This document shows positions 44,655 through 52,904 of a stretch of 64,000 bases of DNA, in pieces. Each line of letters opens with the position of its first letter. Position 1 is the first letter of the stretch. The DNA is taken from NCBI RefSeq assembly GCF_002950945.1, contig NZ_CP012673.1, positions 4,153,001 through 4,217,000 on the forward strand, written 5' to 3'. The translations under genes and the position numbers were made by a program. This DNA comes from Sorangium cellulosum. Lineage in GTDB: Bacteria; Myxococcota_A; Polyangia; Polyangiales; Polyangiaceae. The notes beneath the pieces were generated by a model, which was not told the DNA's origin, searched no databases, and saw nothing but the letters and a program-made list of their open reading frames with translations.

Positions 44655-45398
44655 ATGAAGACGGTGCTCATCACGGGTTGCTCCTCGGGTTATGGTCTCG
44701 AGACCGCGCGCCACTTCCACGCGCAGGGCTGGAACGTGGTCGCCACCATGCGGACGCCGCGCGAGGACGTGCTGCCTCGGTCGGACCGGCTGCGCGTGGT
44801 GGCGCTCGACGTGACGAGGCCCGACAGCATCGCGGCTGCGCTCGAGGCGAGCGGGCCCATCGACGTGCTCGTGAACAACGCCGGCATCGGGCTCATGGGC
44901 GCCTTCGAGGCCACGCCGATGACCACGGTGCGCGAGGTGTTCGAGACCAACACCTTCGGCGTGATGGCCATGACGCAGGCCGTGCTGCCCCAGCTCCGCG
45001 CGCGGCGATCGGGCGTGGTGGTGAACGTGACCTCGAGCGCGACGCTCGCGCCGATGCCGCTGGTCGCCGTGTACACCGCGAGCAAGATGGCCATCGAGGG
45101 GTTCAGCGCGTCGCTCGTGTTCGAACTCGATGCCTTCGGCGTGCGCGTGAAGCTGGTCGAGCCGGGCTACGGCCCGACGACGCGCTTCACGAGCAACGGA
45201 GGACCCCGCATGGACGGGCTGTTTCCCGACGCCTACGCGCCCTTCGCACAGCGTATCTTCGCCTCCCTCGGGCAGCCGGCCCTGGTGACGAGCGAGTCCG
45301 ACGTGGCCGAGGCGGTGTGGCGCGCCGCGAACGACGCCTCGGGGCAGCTCCGCTTTCCAGCCGGTCCCGACGCGGTGGCGCTGGCTCGGGCGAGCTGA
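44655..45398 (+). CDS. SDR-family oxidoreductase
   Basis: Classical short-chain dehydrogenase, 247 residues. MKTVLITGCSSGYGLETARHF cofactor loop, LDVTRPDSI, NNAGIGLMGAFE, catalytic Ser in VVNVTSSATLAP and the YxxxK pair in VYTASKMAIEGFS are intact; the EPGYGPTTRF segment follows. The GGAGGA ribosome site at 44644-44649 fixes ATG 44655. Divergent from an AraC-type regulator with a strong dyad, hence probably inducible. Substrate not predictable; related to the SDR at 4612 but clearly a different subgroup. Confidence 0.92.
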   Translation: MKTVLITGCSSGYGLETARHFHAQGWNVVATMRTPREDVLPRSDRLRVVALDVTRPDSIAAALEASGPIDVLVNNAGIGLMGAFEATPMTTVREVFETNTFGVMAMTQAVLPQLRARRSGVVVNVTSSATLAPMPLVAVYTASKMAIEGFSASLVFELDAFGVRVKLVEPGYGPTTRFTSNGGPRMDGLFPDAYAPFAQRIFASLGQPALVTSESDVAEAVWRAANDASGQLRFPAGPDAVALARAS

Positions 45399-45416
45399 GC
45401 AACCCCCTGCCGGCGC

Positions 45417-45842
45417 TCAGCTGCAGGGCGTGCCCGTCAGCTTGCGCCGCTGCTGGTCGATCCAGGCCCGCGCCGCGGCCTCGCTGTCGAAGAAGGCGAT
45501 GTCGTAGCCGTTCGGGTGGATCAGGTTGTACGCGCGCACGACGAGCGACGCGAGCATGCGCTGCACGAGGCCCGCTCCGAACACCGCGGTCCCCCCGTGG
45601 CGCGTCGCGAACTGCGTGTGCGCGACGTGTTTGCGCGCCTCGAGCGACATGGTGCCCATGCGCGACAGATCGACCAGCGCGAAGGTGAGCGGCCTGCCTT
45701 GCCCGAAGGCCACGAGCGCATCCATGATCACGCGCGCATCCTCGATCAGGACATCACCGACAATGATGAGGACGAGGACGTCCGGCGGCTCGGGCCGGGC
45801 GAGGTGGGAGAGATTCCTGCCGAACCTCTTTTCTTCCGTCAT
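45417..45842 (-). CDS. STAS/SpoIIAA-like small protein
   Basis: A 141-residue soluble protein. EPPDVLVLIIVGDVLIEDARVIMDAL, TFALVDLSRMGTMSLEARKHVAHT and IAFFDSEAAARAWIDQQRRKL form an alternating beta/alpha pattern like the STAS/SpoIIAA fold, with LVDLSRMG at the position of the phosphorylatable loop of STAS proteins. The ATG pair at 45845/45842 follows AAAGG, so the longer frame from 45905 is not used. Convergent with the SDR gene. Similar small STAS-like proteins are common in myxobacteria; partner unknown. Confidence 0.6.
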   Translation of the reverse strand: MTEEKRFGRNLSHLARPEPPDVLVLIIVGDVLIEDARVIMDALVAFGQGRPLTFALVDLSRMGTMSLEARKHVAHTQFATRHGGTAVFGAGLVQRMLASLVVRAYNLIHPNGYDIAFFDSEAAARAWIDQQRRKLTGTPCS

Positions 45843-46538
45843 CATCCTTTCGTGATACCAGCATCCCTCGCTCGCGGCGCAGGAAGTCGCCTCCCTAGCC
45901 GGCACCCTGCGCCGCGCCGTCGCCCTCGGGGATGTGGTGGCGGCCCGGGGTGTTTACGAAGGGATCGGTCGGCTGCTCGGGCTGCCGGAGGGGGCGAGCA
46001 AGCCTGGTCGACGGTCCAGTCCACCGCTCCCGTCGACTCGCCGCCGGGGCCCCGCCGCTCAGCTCGACGACCGCGTCGCGCCACCGGGGGGTGCACGCCA
46101 TGTGCATGAATGTCCGGCAAGGAGGATGTGAGGGGGCGAAGGTGAGCGGCGCCCGACACGGCGTGGTCACCCCTTGACAGGGCGCCGATCGATCGCGCCT
46201 GCTGGTGTGAGCCCTCGTCGCCATCGCGGCCGGTCGCGGGGTGAGAGGCGCATGAGCACCGGGCTGGATCTCTTCGCAGCGCTGCACCGTATCGTGAAGG
46301 AAGCCCCAGGTCGTCTACTGCCGCTCACAGCGCGCTCGGCGCGCCTGAGCCGGCCACGTCGGAGGCCCAAGGACGAATCTGGAGCGCGGATGCCCGGGTC
46401 GCCGTGCTCCCGGGCAGGGGACACCGGCGCCAGGTGTGCGCCACCGCAGGACGGGCAGCTGTTCGCTGCGGAGCCGCTGACCCACAACGACGGCGGGAGC
46501 GGGTTCGGAGCCCGGGTGGCGCGGGCGGCGAAGGCGAC
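45843..46538. other. Long intergenic region, no gene recognised
   Basis: About 700 bp. A minus-strand 70-codon frame (45895-46107, ending TDPFVNTPGRHHIPEGDGAAQGAG) has protein-like character but no ribosome site. A fragment CPSCGGAHLAPVSPARE on the minus strand near 46420-46470 may be a gene remnant. Neither is strong enough to call. Confidence 0.35.
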
Positions 46539-47165
46539 CTACCTGCCCGCGAGGCTCGCCCTGGCCTGTGCGATCCGCGGCGCTGCGTTGGGGCGGGCGT
46601 ACATTCGCTCCATGTAAGAGATGAGTCCGGGGCAATCGCCCAGCAGCTTGGCCTCGTTTCCCCAGTCGAGCGTGTAGGCGAGCACGAAGTCGGCGACGGT
46701 GACGCCGTCGCCCACAACGAATTGGCGGCCCTGCATGTGCCCCTCGAGCACCGCGGCCATATCTTTGAACTCGCGGCCGGCGAGGTCGACGTCGGCAGGC
46801 AGGCGCAGCGCCTCGGGGTAGAGCGACGTGTGCCTGATGATGCGCCAGAGCGGCTGCTCGAGTTCGGTCACGGTGAACAGAAGCCAGCGGTCGACCTCGG
46901 CCCGCTGCCGTAGATCCGTGGGCAAAAGGCGCTTTTGCGGGTACTTCTCCGCGAGATAGAGCGCGATCGCCACCGACTCGGTGACCACGAAGTCTCCGTC
47001 GACGAGCGCGGGCACCTTGCCGGCGGGGTTGATCTTGCGAAATTCGGGGCGGTTATGATCGCCCGCGAGGAGGTTGACTTCGATGGCTTCGAAGTCGACC
47101 CCCAGCTCCTGCAGCGTCCAGCGGGCACGGATCGATCGGGTCGGCGGAAATTCGTACAGTTTCAT
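46539..47165 (-). CDS. Glutathione S-transferase family protein
   Basis: Cytosolic GST, 208 residues, normal length. The thioredoxin-like N-domain (MKLYEFPPTRSIRARWTLQELGVDFEAIEV) carries the cis-Pro in GKVPALVDGDFVVTES with the adjacent glutathione-binding ES pair. The helical C-domain includes FVVGDGVTVADFVLAYTLDW with the conserved N-capping Asp. It lies 120 bp downstream of an ECF sigma gene on the same strand. Probably detoxification; substrate unknown. Confidence 0.92.
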   Translation of the reverse strand: MKLYEFPPTRSIRARWTLQELGVDFEAIEVNLLAGDHNRPEFRKINPAGKVPALVDGDFVVTESVAIALYLAEKYPQKRLLPTDLRQRAEVDRWLLFTVTELEQPLWRIIRHTSLYPEALRLPADVDLAGREFKDMAAVLEGHMQGRQFVVGDGVTVADFVLAYTLDWGNEAKLLGDCPGLISYMERMYARPNAAPRIAQARASLAGR

Positions 47166-47285
47166 CGTCGGTGCTCCTGTCGAGGTGGGTGCCCCATGTT
47201 CGAGGCACGTTCCCCTTGAGACCGGGTCGGCGGCGAAAACTGTTCGGTCGTCCTCGTTTTTTTTTCGACGCGGCCCTGGCCGCCC

Positions 47286-48320
47286 TCAGCCGGGCAGCAG
47301 CGCCGGCGCGCCGTAGCGCTCGAGCTCGCCCGCCGGCAACAAGAAGATGTAGATCGCCGCCACCCCCCCGGGCGAGAGCGACGGCACATGCAGCCCGATG
47401 GGGCGGAAGGCGCCGTCGTCGTCGCGCCGGTAGGCCACGAAGGCCGGCGCCCCGTTGGCACGCACGGGCAGAAGGCGCAGCCGGCCTGCTCCGCCGCAAG
47501 GCTTGTGCGCGGCGAAGCTCACGATGGCCTCGCGCCCCGCGAACCAGGTTGGCACGGGCGGCATGGTCAAGAAGGCGTCGTCGCGCAGCACGGCCGCGAG
47601 CAGCGTCAGATCGTTGGCCTCCCACGCTTGCACGTAGCGCGCGAGCAGCTCGGCCGCCTCGCCGTCGGGCGGCTGCCAGGGCGCCTCGCGCGCGAGCGGG
47701 GCCTCGGCCTCGAGCGTCGCCCGGGCGCGCGAGAGCAAGCTGTTGGCCGCCGAGGGCGTCACCTCGAGCAGCGACGCCGTCTCTTCGGCCGACCAGCCGA
47801 GCACGTCGCGCACGAGCAGCACCGCGCGCTGCCGCGGCGGCAAGAGCTGAATGGCCGCCAGAAACGCGAGCGCCACGCCCTCGCGCCGGCTCAGGCGCGC
47901 CTCGGGCCCGACCGCCTCTTCGGCCGACCAGGCTTCGGGGCAGGGCTCGAGCCACCAGGGCTCGGGCGAGGGCGGCGAAAGCGGCGCTGTCCGGTCGGAA
48001 GGCCCTATCCCCTCGGGCAAGAGCGCCCGCGGCTTGCGCCGGGCGGCCAGGTCGAGGCAGACGTTGGTCACGATCTTGTAGAGCCACGCCTTGCGCGTGC
48101 CGCGCTCCTCGAAGCCGTCGAACGCCCGCCACGCCCGAATGAACCCCTCTTGCAGCGCGTCTTCGGCGTCGTGCAGCGAGCCCAGCATGCGATAGCAATG
48201 CAGGCGCAGCTGCGGGCGGAGCTCGGCGGCCAGCCGCTCGAAAGCCTCGCGGTCGCCGGCGGGCTCGGCGGCGGGCGCCTTGGCCCCGAGTGGCGCCGGC
48301 GCGGGTTCGTGGTCGCTCAT
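47286..48320 (-). CDS. ECF sigma factor with SnoaL-like C-terminal domain
   Basis: RNA polymerase sigma factor of 344 residues, longer than a basic ECF sigma because of a C-terminal extension. Region 2 is RLHCYRMLGSLHDAEDALQEGFIRAWRAF... TRKAWLYKIVTNVCLDL and region 4 LPPRQRAVLLVRDVLGWSAEETASLLEVTPSAANSLLSRARATL. The last 120 residues (LARYVQAWEANDLTLLAAVLRDDAFLTMPPVPTWFAGREAI) form a SnoaL/NTF2-like domain, as in the SigJ/ECF41-like groups, where it modulates activity in place of an anti-sigma factor. The gene downstream is a GST; its target genes may include it. Confidence 0.92.
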   Translation of the reverse strand: MSDHEPAPAPLGAKAPAAEPAGDREAFERLAAELRPQLRLHCYRMLGSLHDAEDALQEGFIRAWRAFDGFEERGTRKAWLYKIVTNVCLDLAARRKPRALLPEGIGPSDRTAPLSPPSPEPWWLEPCPEAWSAEEAVGPEARLSRREGVALAFLAAIQLLPPRQRAVLLVRDVLGWSAEETASLLEVTPSAANSLLSRARATLEAEAPLAREAPWQPPDGEAAELLARYVQAWEANDLTLLAAVLRDDAFLTMPPVPTWFAGREAIVSFAAHKPCGGAGRLRLLPVRANGAPAFVAYRRDDDGAFRPIGLHVPSLSPGGVAAIYIFLLPAGELERYGAPALLPG

Positions 48321-48399
48321 GCGCCGTCTATACCGATAACCGCGGCGGGCGCCAACGCCGGGGGCGAGCGAGAGCCCTCTTGCCCAGATCCCGGCGGGA

Positions 48400-48747
48400 T
48401 CATCGCTGGCCGGTCTCGAGGCGCTTCACCCGCTCTTTGCCCCAGGCGCCCAGCGGGCGGAGGGCTTCCTTGAGCGCGCGGCCGTGCTCGGTGAGCGAGT
48501 ACTCGACCTTGGGTGGCACCTCGCGGTACACCTCGCGATGGATCAGTCCGTCCTCCTCCATCTCGCGCAGGTGCTGGATGAGCATCTTCTCGCTGACGCC
48601 CGGCAGGCCGCTCTTCAGCTCGCCGAAGCGGCGGGTGCCGTAATTGTTCAGCTCCCACAGGATCAGCGATTTCCACTTGCCTGACACCACGTCCATCGCG
48701 GCGTCGATGCCGCAGATGTACGGACCACGTCTCGCTGTCGTTGCCAT
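48400..48747 (-). CDS. HxlR-family transcriptional regulator
   Basis: A 115-residue winged-helix regulator. The HxlR signature is clear: CGIDAAMDVVSGKWKSLILWELNNYGTRRFGELKSGLPGVSEKMLIQHLREMEEDGLIHREVY... VEYSLTEHGRALKEAL. ATG 48747 has AAGGAG 5 bp upstream, so the very long upstream frame is ignored. Divergent from an imine-reductase-like gene; such pairs are common, and the dyad at 48799-48821 is its likely site. Effector unknown, often reactive aldehydes or redox signals. Confidence 0.93.
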   Translation of the reverse strand: MATTARRGPYICGIDAAMDVVSGKWKSLILWELNNYGTRRFGELKSGLPGVSEKMLIQHLREMEEDGLIHREVYREVPPKVEYSLTEHGRALKEALRPLGAWGKERVKRLETGQR

Positions 48748-48798
48748 CGAACTCCTTTGCGTCATGACCGTGTCCGCTCGATCCTTACCAAAAGGTGT

Positions 48799-48821
48799 GT
48801 ACCGAACAAAAAAGTAGGTAC
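48799..48821. promoter_or_regulatory. Candidate HxlR operator GTACC-N13-GGTAC
   Basis: Perfect 5-bp inverted arms at 48799-48803 and 48817-48821 around an A-rich spacer, in the 111-bp divergent region between the HxlR gene and the oxidoreductase gene. Spacing fits known HxlR dyads; binding is inferred. Confidence 0.55.
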
Positions 48822-48858
48822 TTGTCAGCTCGGCGGTGCGAGCAAATGATGGCTTGGC

Positions 48859-49731
48859 ATGACCAACGACACCACCCCGACTACGGTGCTCGGCCTTGGC
48901 GCGATGGGTTCCGCTCTCGCTGCCGCGCTGATCGACGCCGGGCACCCCACCACCGTCTGGAACCGCTCGCCCGCCAGGGCACGGCCGCTCGTCGCTCGCG
49001 GCGCTGCCGCGGCGGGCTCCGCCGAGGCTGCCGTCTCCGCCAGCCCCCTCATCGTCGCCTGCCTGTTCGACCACGCCTCGGTCCACGAGGTGCTCGGCCC
49101 GACCGCAGGGAGCCTGCGCGGGCGCACCCTCGTGAACCTCACGACCAGCACGCCGAACCAGGCTCGTGAGCTGGCGGCGTGGTCGGCGTCCCATGGCATC
49201 GACTACCTCGACGGCGGGATCATGGCCGTCCCCGAGATGATCGGCGGCCCGGGTTCGGCGATCCTCTACAGCGGCTCGCAGACCGCGTTCGACGCACACC
49301 GGGCGCTGCTCGACCTTTGGGGTGAGAGCACCTACTTTGGATCCGACGCCGGCATGGCCTCGCTCTACGACCTGGCGATGCTCGCCGGCATGTACACGAT
49401 GTTCGCCGGCTTCCTGCACGGCGCGGCGATGGTCGGCTCCGAGGGGGTGTCGGCGACCGAGTTCGCCGCCCGCGCCACCCCGTTCCTTGCCGCCATGACG
49501 GGCGCGTTCGCCGGGTTCGCCGCCACGATCGACGCCAAGGACTACGCGGGCGAGGGTCAGCAAAGTCTGGAGTTCTCCGACCTCACCAAGCTCGTCTCGG
49601 CGAGCACCGAGCAGGGCGTGAGCGCCGAGGTGCTGCAACCGGTGCACCAGATGATCCGCCGCCAGATCGCCGCCGGGCACGGCAAGGAAGGCTTCGCCCG
49701 CATCTTCGAAGAGCTGAGGAGCACCCGATGA
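48859..49731 (+). CDS. Imine-reductase / 6PGDH-like NAD(P)-dependent oxidoreductase
   Basis: Beta-hydroxyacid-dehydrogenase-superfamily protein of 290 residues. N-terminal Rossmann loop TTVLGLGAMGSALAAALIDAGHPTTVWNR (with NRS giving NADP preference), NLTTSTPNQARELAAWSASHGIDYLDGGIMAVPEMIGGPGS in the active-site region, and a helical C-terminal dimerisation domain (GMYTMFAGFLHGAAMVGSEGVS). The usual catalytic Lys of 6PGDH enzymes is replaced in this subgroup by the LDGGI... region, as in imine reductases. Its stop overlaps the ATG of a truncated paralogue (ATGA). Divergent HxlR regulator. Confidence 0.88.
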   Translation: MTNDTTPTTVLGLGAMGSALAAALIDAGHPTTVWNRSPARARPLVARGAAAAGSAEAAVSASPLIVACLFDHASVHEVLGPTAGSLRGRTLVNLTTSTPNQARELAAWSASHGIDYLDGGIMAVPEMIGGPGSAILYSGSQTAFDAHRALLDLWGESTYFGSDAGMASLYDLAMLAGMYTMFAGFLHGAAMVGSEGVSATEFAARATPFLAAMTGAFAGFAATIDAKDYAGEGQQSLEFSDLTKLVSASTEQGVSAEVLQPVHQMIRRQIAAGHGKEGFARIFEELRSTR

Positions 49732-49895
49732 GCTCGTCTCACGATCTCGCCCCGGTGACCGTCATCGGCCTCGGCCCGATGGGGCTGCTCCGGGAGCACG
49801 ACTCGATGCTCCGACGGAGCCGCTCGGGTATCCAGGCGGATCCGTCGGGTGCTCCGCGCGCGCCGGAGGTCGTCGGATTTCTGACGGCATCGTGA
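49728..49895 (+). pseudogene. Truncated second 6PGDH-like gene
   Basis: An ATGA overlap starts a frame MSSSHDLAPVTVIGLGPMG, the exact opening of another imine-reductase/6PGDH-like protein of the kind often encoded in pairs. After PMG the sequence leaves the family (LLREHDSMLRRSRSG) and stops at 49895. The break is therefore about 57 bp into the gene. Non-functional stub. Confidence 0.7.
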
Positions 49896-50268
49896 TCAAG
49901 GCGCCGCCGCGCGGGCATCCAAGGGGTCGCTGTCCGACGTTCGGCGCTGGTGGCGCGGAGAGACACAATGCTTTCGGCGTGGGTACAGTTTTCGAGGCGT
50001 GAGTCGCCCCGCAGGCTCTGGAGAAGGCGGCCCCTTCGATGCATGGATGAATTATTGATATAGCGTCGTTTTCCAGGAGGGCCGGATCGCAAAGAATGTT
50101 CTGTCAACCCAGGGCAGGTCCCAAAGGTGGGGCTTGACGTCTCCGAAACGTTTGGAATTCCATCTTCCCATAGAAGAGATCGCTGCGCCCTATGCCGGCG
50201 GGCCACTCACCATGGTGTAGGCAGACAAGGGATACTGCTTCACGACCCCCTCACGAGGAGCGCTCAAC
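49896..50268. other. Intergenic region with dispersed repeat
   Basis: About 370 bp with no gene. It holds the dispersed 36-bp repeat at 50024-50059. GAGGAGCG at 50257-50264 precedes the esterase ATG. Confidence 0.5.
50024..50059 (+). repeat. Dispersed 36-bp repeat, copy 2
   Basis: Matches 13177-13212 at 32 of 36 bases in the same orientation; core CTTCGATGCATGGAT. Both copies are intergenic. Confidence 0.65.
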
Positions 50269-51777
50269 ATGCGTCTACGCACTGCACGTCCCACGATCTC
50301 TTTGGCCTTGTTCGCTGCGCTGCCTTGGGCGCTCGCCGCCTGCGGCACCGGAGGCGGACCGGATCCTGTCGGTTCAGGAGGAAGCCCTGCAGTCGGCACG
50401 GGGGGCGCCGGCGTCGGCGGCACCGGAGGGGCGCCGACGGTCACTGGTGGAGCGCCCTCTTCGGGCGGTGCCCCGGCCGGGACGGGCGGCGACTTGGCGA
50501 CGGGCGAAGCCAGCACCGGTGGTGGGGGCCCGGTCGGAACGGGCGGAACGCCGGGAGCCGGTGGTACCGACGGCAGCGGCGGTGGCGGCAACGCCGCGAG
50601 CGGCGAGTGGGGCCAGGTGGAAAACCCTGGAGCCGGGTGCACCGTCGGACCGATGCCGAGCGTCGCTTCGCTCACGGCGAACGCGAAGCTTCCGGACCCC
50701 TTCAAGAAGATGGATGGCAACCGCATCGCCGACAAGAGCGAGTGGGCCTGCCGGCGCGAAGAGATCCTCCAGCAAGCCTACAAGTTCATCTACGGCGACA
50801 AGCCCGTCCCGGCAGAGGGATCCGTGTCCGGTACCGTGAGCGACAGCAGGATCACGGTCCAGGTCAACGATGGCGGCGGCAGCACATCGTTCAACCTCAC
50901 CGTGAACATGAACGGGGCGACGGCGCCCGCCCCGGCCATCATCGGCTACGGCGGCCTGAGCGGCATGCCAGTTCCGAGAGGCGTCGCGACGATCACCTTC
51001 ACCGCGGTCGAGTCGACGGGCGGCAGCGGCGCGAAGAACGGGCCGTTCTACAGCGTGTACGGTTCGGACCATCCCGCGGGTTACCTCACGGCACAGGCCT
51101 GGCAGATCAGTCGCGTCCTCGACGTCTTGGAGCAGAACCCCGGCGTCATCGATCCGTACCGGGTGGGTGTGACGGGTTGCTCACGCTGGGGCAAGGGTGC
51201 CTTCGTCGCCGGCGCGCTCGACAACCGCATCGCCTTGACCATCCCGGTGGAGTCGGGTCTCGGGGGCACGGTTGGCCTGCGCCTCGTCGAGGTGCTCGAT
51301 AGCTACAGCGGCTCCGAATGGCCGTATCATGGCATCAGCTACGTCCGCTGGCTCTCGGAGGGGGCGCTCGGTCAGTTCACCACGGGCAATAACGCTGGGG
51401 CCGACAACACGAACAAGCTGCCCGTCGACATGCACGAGATGATGGGCCTCATCGCTCCACGCGGCCTCTACATCGTGGACAACCCCAGCACCATGTACAA
51501 CGGGCTCGATCGGAACTCGGCGTGGGTCACCGCCAACGTCGGCAAGATGATCTTCGAGGCGCTCGGCGTCGGAGACCACATGGCCTACACGGGCGCAGGT
51601 GGGGGCCACTGCAGCTGGCGCTCGCAGTACACTGCATCCCTCAACGCCATGGTCGACAAGTTCCTGATGGGCAACGACGCTACGGACACGGGCAATTTCG
51701 CTACGGACCTGCCCAGCCGGCCCAACCACCTGGACCACATCGACTGGACACCGCCGACGCTCACCGGCGAGCTTTGA
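50269..51777 (+). CDS. CE15 glucuronoyl esterase lipoprotein
   Basis: Secreted 4-O-methyl-glucuronoyl methylesterase-type enzyme, 502 residues, which cleaves lignin-glucuronoxylan esters. Lipobox ALAACG is followed by a Gly/Thr-rich linker (residues about 27-115). The catalytic domain has ADKSEWACRREEILQQAYKFIYG, the CE15 nucleophile motif VGVTGCSRWGKGAFVAGALD, the acidic residue in IPVESGLGG, and the His in YTGAGGGHCSWR. All catalytic residues are present. It is followed after 19 bp by a second lipoprotein of the same style, forming an operon. Good evidence for plant-biomass degradation. Confidence 0.95.
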   Translation: MRLRTARPTISLALFAALPWALAACGTGGGPDPVGSGGSPAVGTGGAGVGGTGGAPTVTGGAPSSGGAPAGTGGDLATGEASTGGGGPVGTGGTPGAGGTDGSGGGGNAASGEWGQVENPGAGCTVGPMPSVASLTANAKLPDPFKKMDGNRIADKSEWACRREEILQQAYKFIYGDKPVPAEGSVSGTVSDSRITVQVNDGGGSTSFNLTVNMNGATAPAPAIIGYGGLSGMPVPRGVATITFTAVESTGGSGAKNGPFYSVYGSDHPAGYLTAQAWQISRVLDVLEQNPGVIDPYRVGVTGCSRWGKGAFVAGALDNRIALTIPVESGLGGTVGLRLVEVLDSYSGSEWPYHGISYVRWLSEGALGQFTTGNNAGADNTNKLPVDMHEMMGLIAPRGLYIVDNPSTMYNGLDRNSAWVTANVGKMIFEALGVGDHMAYTGAGGGHCSWRSQYTASLNAMVDKFLMGNDATDTGNFATDLPSRPNHLDHIDWTPPTLTGEL

Positions 51778-51796
51778 TCCAGCGCGGAGGTAGCAC

Positions 51797-52840
51797 ATGA
51801 ATCATAACTCGTTCCGCTCTCTCGGGGTCGCCCTGGCCCTGACGCTGGTCGCTTGCGGCCCTGGCCAAAACGGTGACGCCACGGGCGGCACCGGAAGTGG
51901 TGGAGCCTCGGGCGGCCAGAGCCCCGCGGGAGGCGCCGGCGGCACGCCGCAAGAGACCGGCGGCGCCTCATCGGGCGGCGCCAGCGGCGGGGCGGGGCCG
52001 AGCGGCGGCACCTCCAGCGGCGGTGGACCCGGAGCGGCCACCGGCGGAGCGTCGGGGTCAGGCGGCGCTCCGGGTGGCGACTGCACGCGCGAGCTCTTGG
52101 ATGGCCTCCTGGACGACTACTTCGCCGCCCTCGCCGTCGGGGATCCTTCGAGCCTACCCCTGGCAGAAGGCGTGAAGTTCACCGAAAACGCCATGCAGGC
52201 CGAGATCGGCACGACGGACTTCTGGATGAACGCTGGCGAGGTGAAGCATTCGCAGCGTGCCCTGGATACCGAGGCGTGCAGCGCCGGCGCTCAGGCGGTG
52301 ATTCCGGAGGGCGGGGTGGATCTTCCCGTCGCCCTCCGCATCAAGGTGGAAGGTTCGGAGATGACGGAGATCGAGACGATCGTCGTCCGCCCGGGCGACT
52401 ACACGGCATCCTTCGCGGTCGCCTCGGATCCCGCCGCGATCATGGCCATCTCGGACGACATCGGTTGGCACGACGAGGTCCCGGAGGCCGAGCGGGCCAC
52501 CCGGGAAGAGCTGACGAGCTGGATCGACAAGTACTTCCGCGCGTTCCCCTCCGGCGTCTGCGACGTCACGGGAGCCTGCAAGCGCCTGGAGAACGGGGGC
52601 GGCAACTTCTCTTGCCGCACCGGAGCATCCTGCAGCGCCGGCGATCCGGGGTCCGACGGCACCTTCATCCCGCGCGTCATCCTGGCCGACGAGGTGCGCG
52701 GTATCGCCATCGGTCTCACCATCTTCGACTTCATGACGGACGGGCATCTGGACATGCATATGATCAAGATGTCCGGCGGTGAGGTGCACGCGGTGCACGC
52801 CATCCTGCGCGACACGAACGGCGTGTCCGGCTGGGAGTGA
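51797..52840 (+). CDS. Secreted lipoprotein with DUF8021/SnoaL-like domain
   Basis: Exported lipoprotein of 347 residues: lipobox TLVACG, then about 75 residues of Gly/Ser/Ala linker. The folded part begins LLDGLLDDYFAALAVGDPSSLPLAEGVKFTENAMQAEIGTTDFW and ends LADEVRGIAIGLTIFDFM... GGEVHAVHAILR, the plan of NTF2/SnoaL-like domains and of the DUF8021 proteins known mainly from fungi. GGAGG precedes the ATG, 19 bp after the CE15 stop, so the two are co-transcribed. Its link to the esterase suggests binding or processing of lignocellulose fragments; this is inference. Confidence 0.65.
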   Translation: MNHNSFRSLGVALALTLVACGPGQNGDATGGTGSGGASGGQSPAGGAGGTPQETGGASSGGASGGAGPSGGTSSGGGPGAATGGASGSGGAPGGDCTRELLDGLLDDYFAALAVGDPSSLPLAEGVKFTENAMQAEIGTTDFWMNAGEVKHSQRALDTEACSAGAQAVIPEGGVDLPVALRIKVEGSEMTEIETIVVRPGDYTASFAVASDPAAIMAISDDIGWHDEVPEAERATREELTSWIDKYFRAFPSGVCDVTGACKRLENGGGNFSCRTGASCSAGDPGSDGTFIPRVILADEVRGIAIGLTIFDFMTDGHLDMHMIKMSGGEVHAVHAILRDTNGVSGWE

Positions 52841-52904
52841 TGGCGACCTCCCTCGCCGGTCGCGTCGAACCGCCGCCCAGCTGAGGCTCAGTAGGGTACA
52901 GCTA

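Noticed and set aside
45895..46107. A 70-codon minus-strand gene
   Set aside because: Composition is plausible, but there is no ribosome site, no recognised motif and no conserved neighbour.
46174..46617. A 147-codon plus-strand gene beside the GST gene
   Set aside because: It overlaps the GST 3' end on the opposite strand, and its second half is antisense of GST; no motif was seen.
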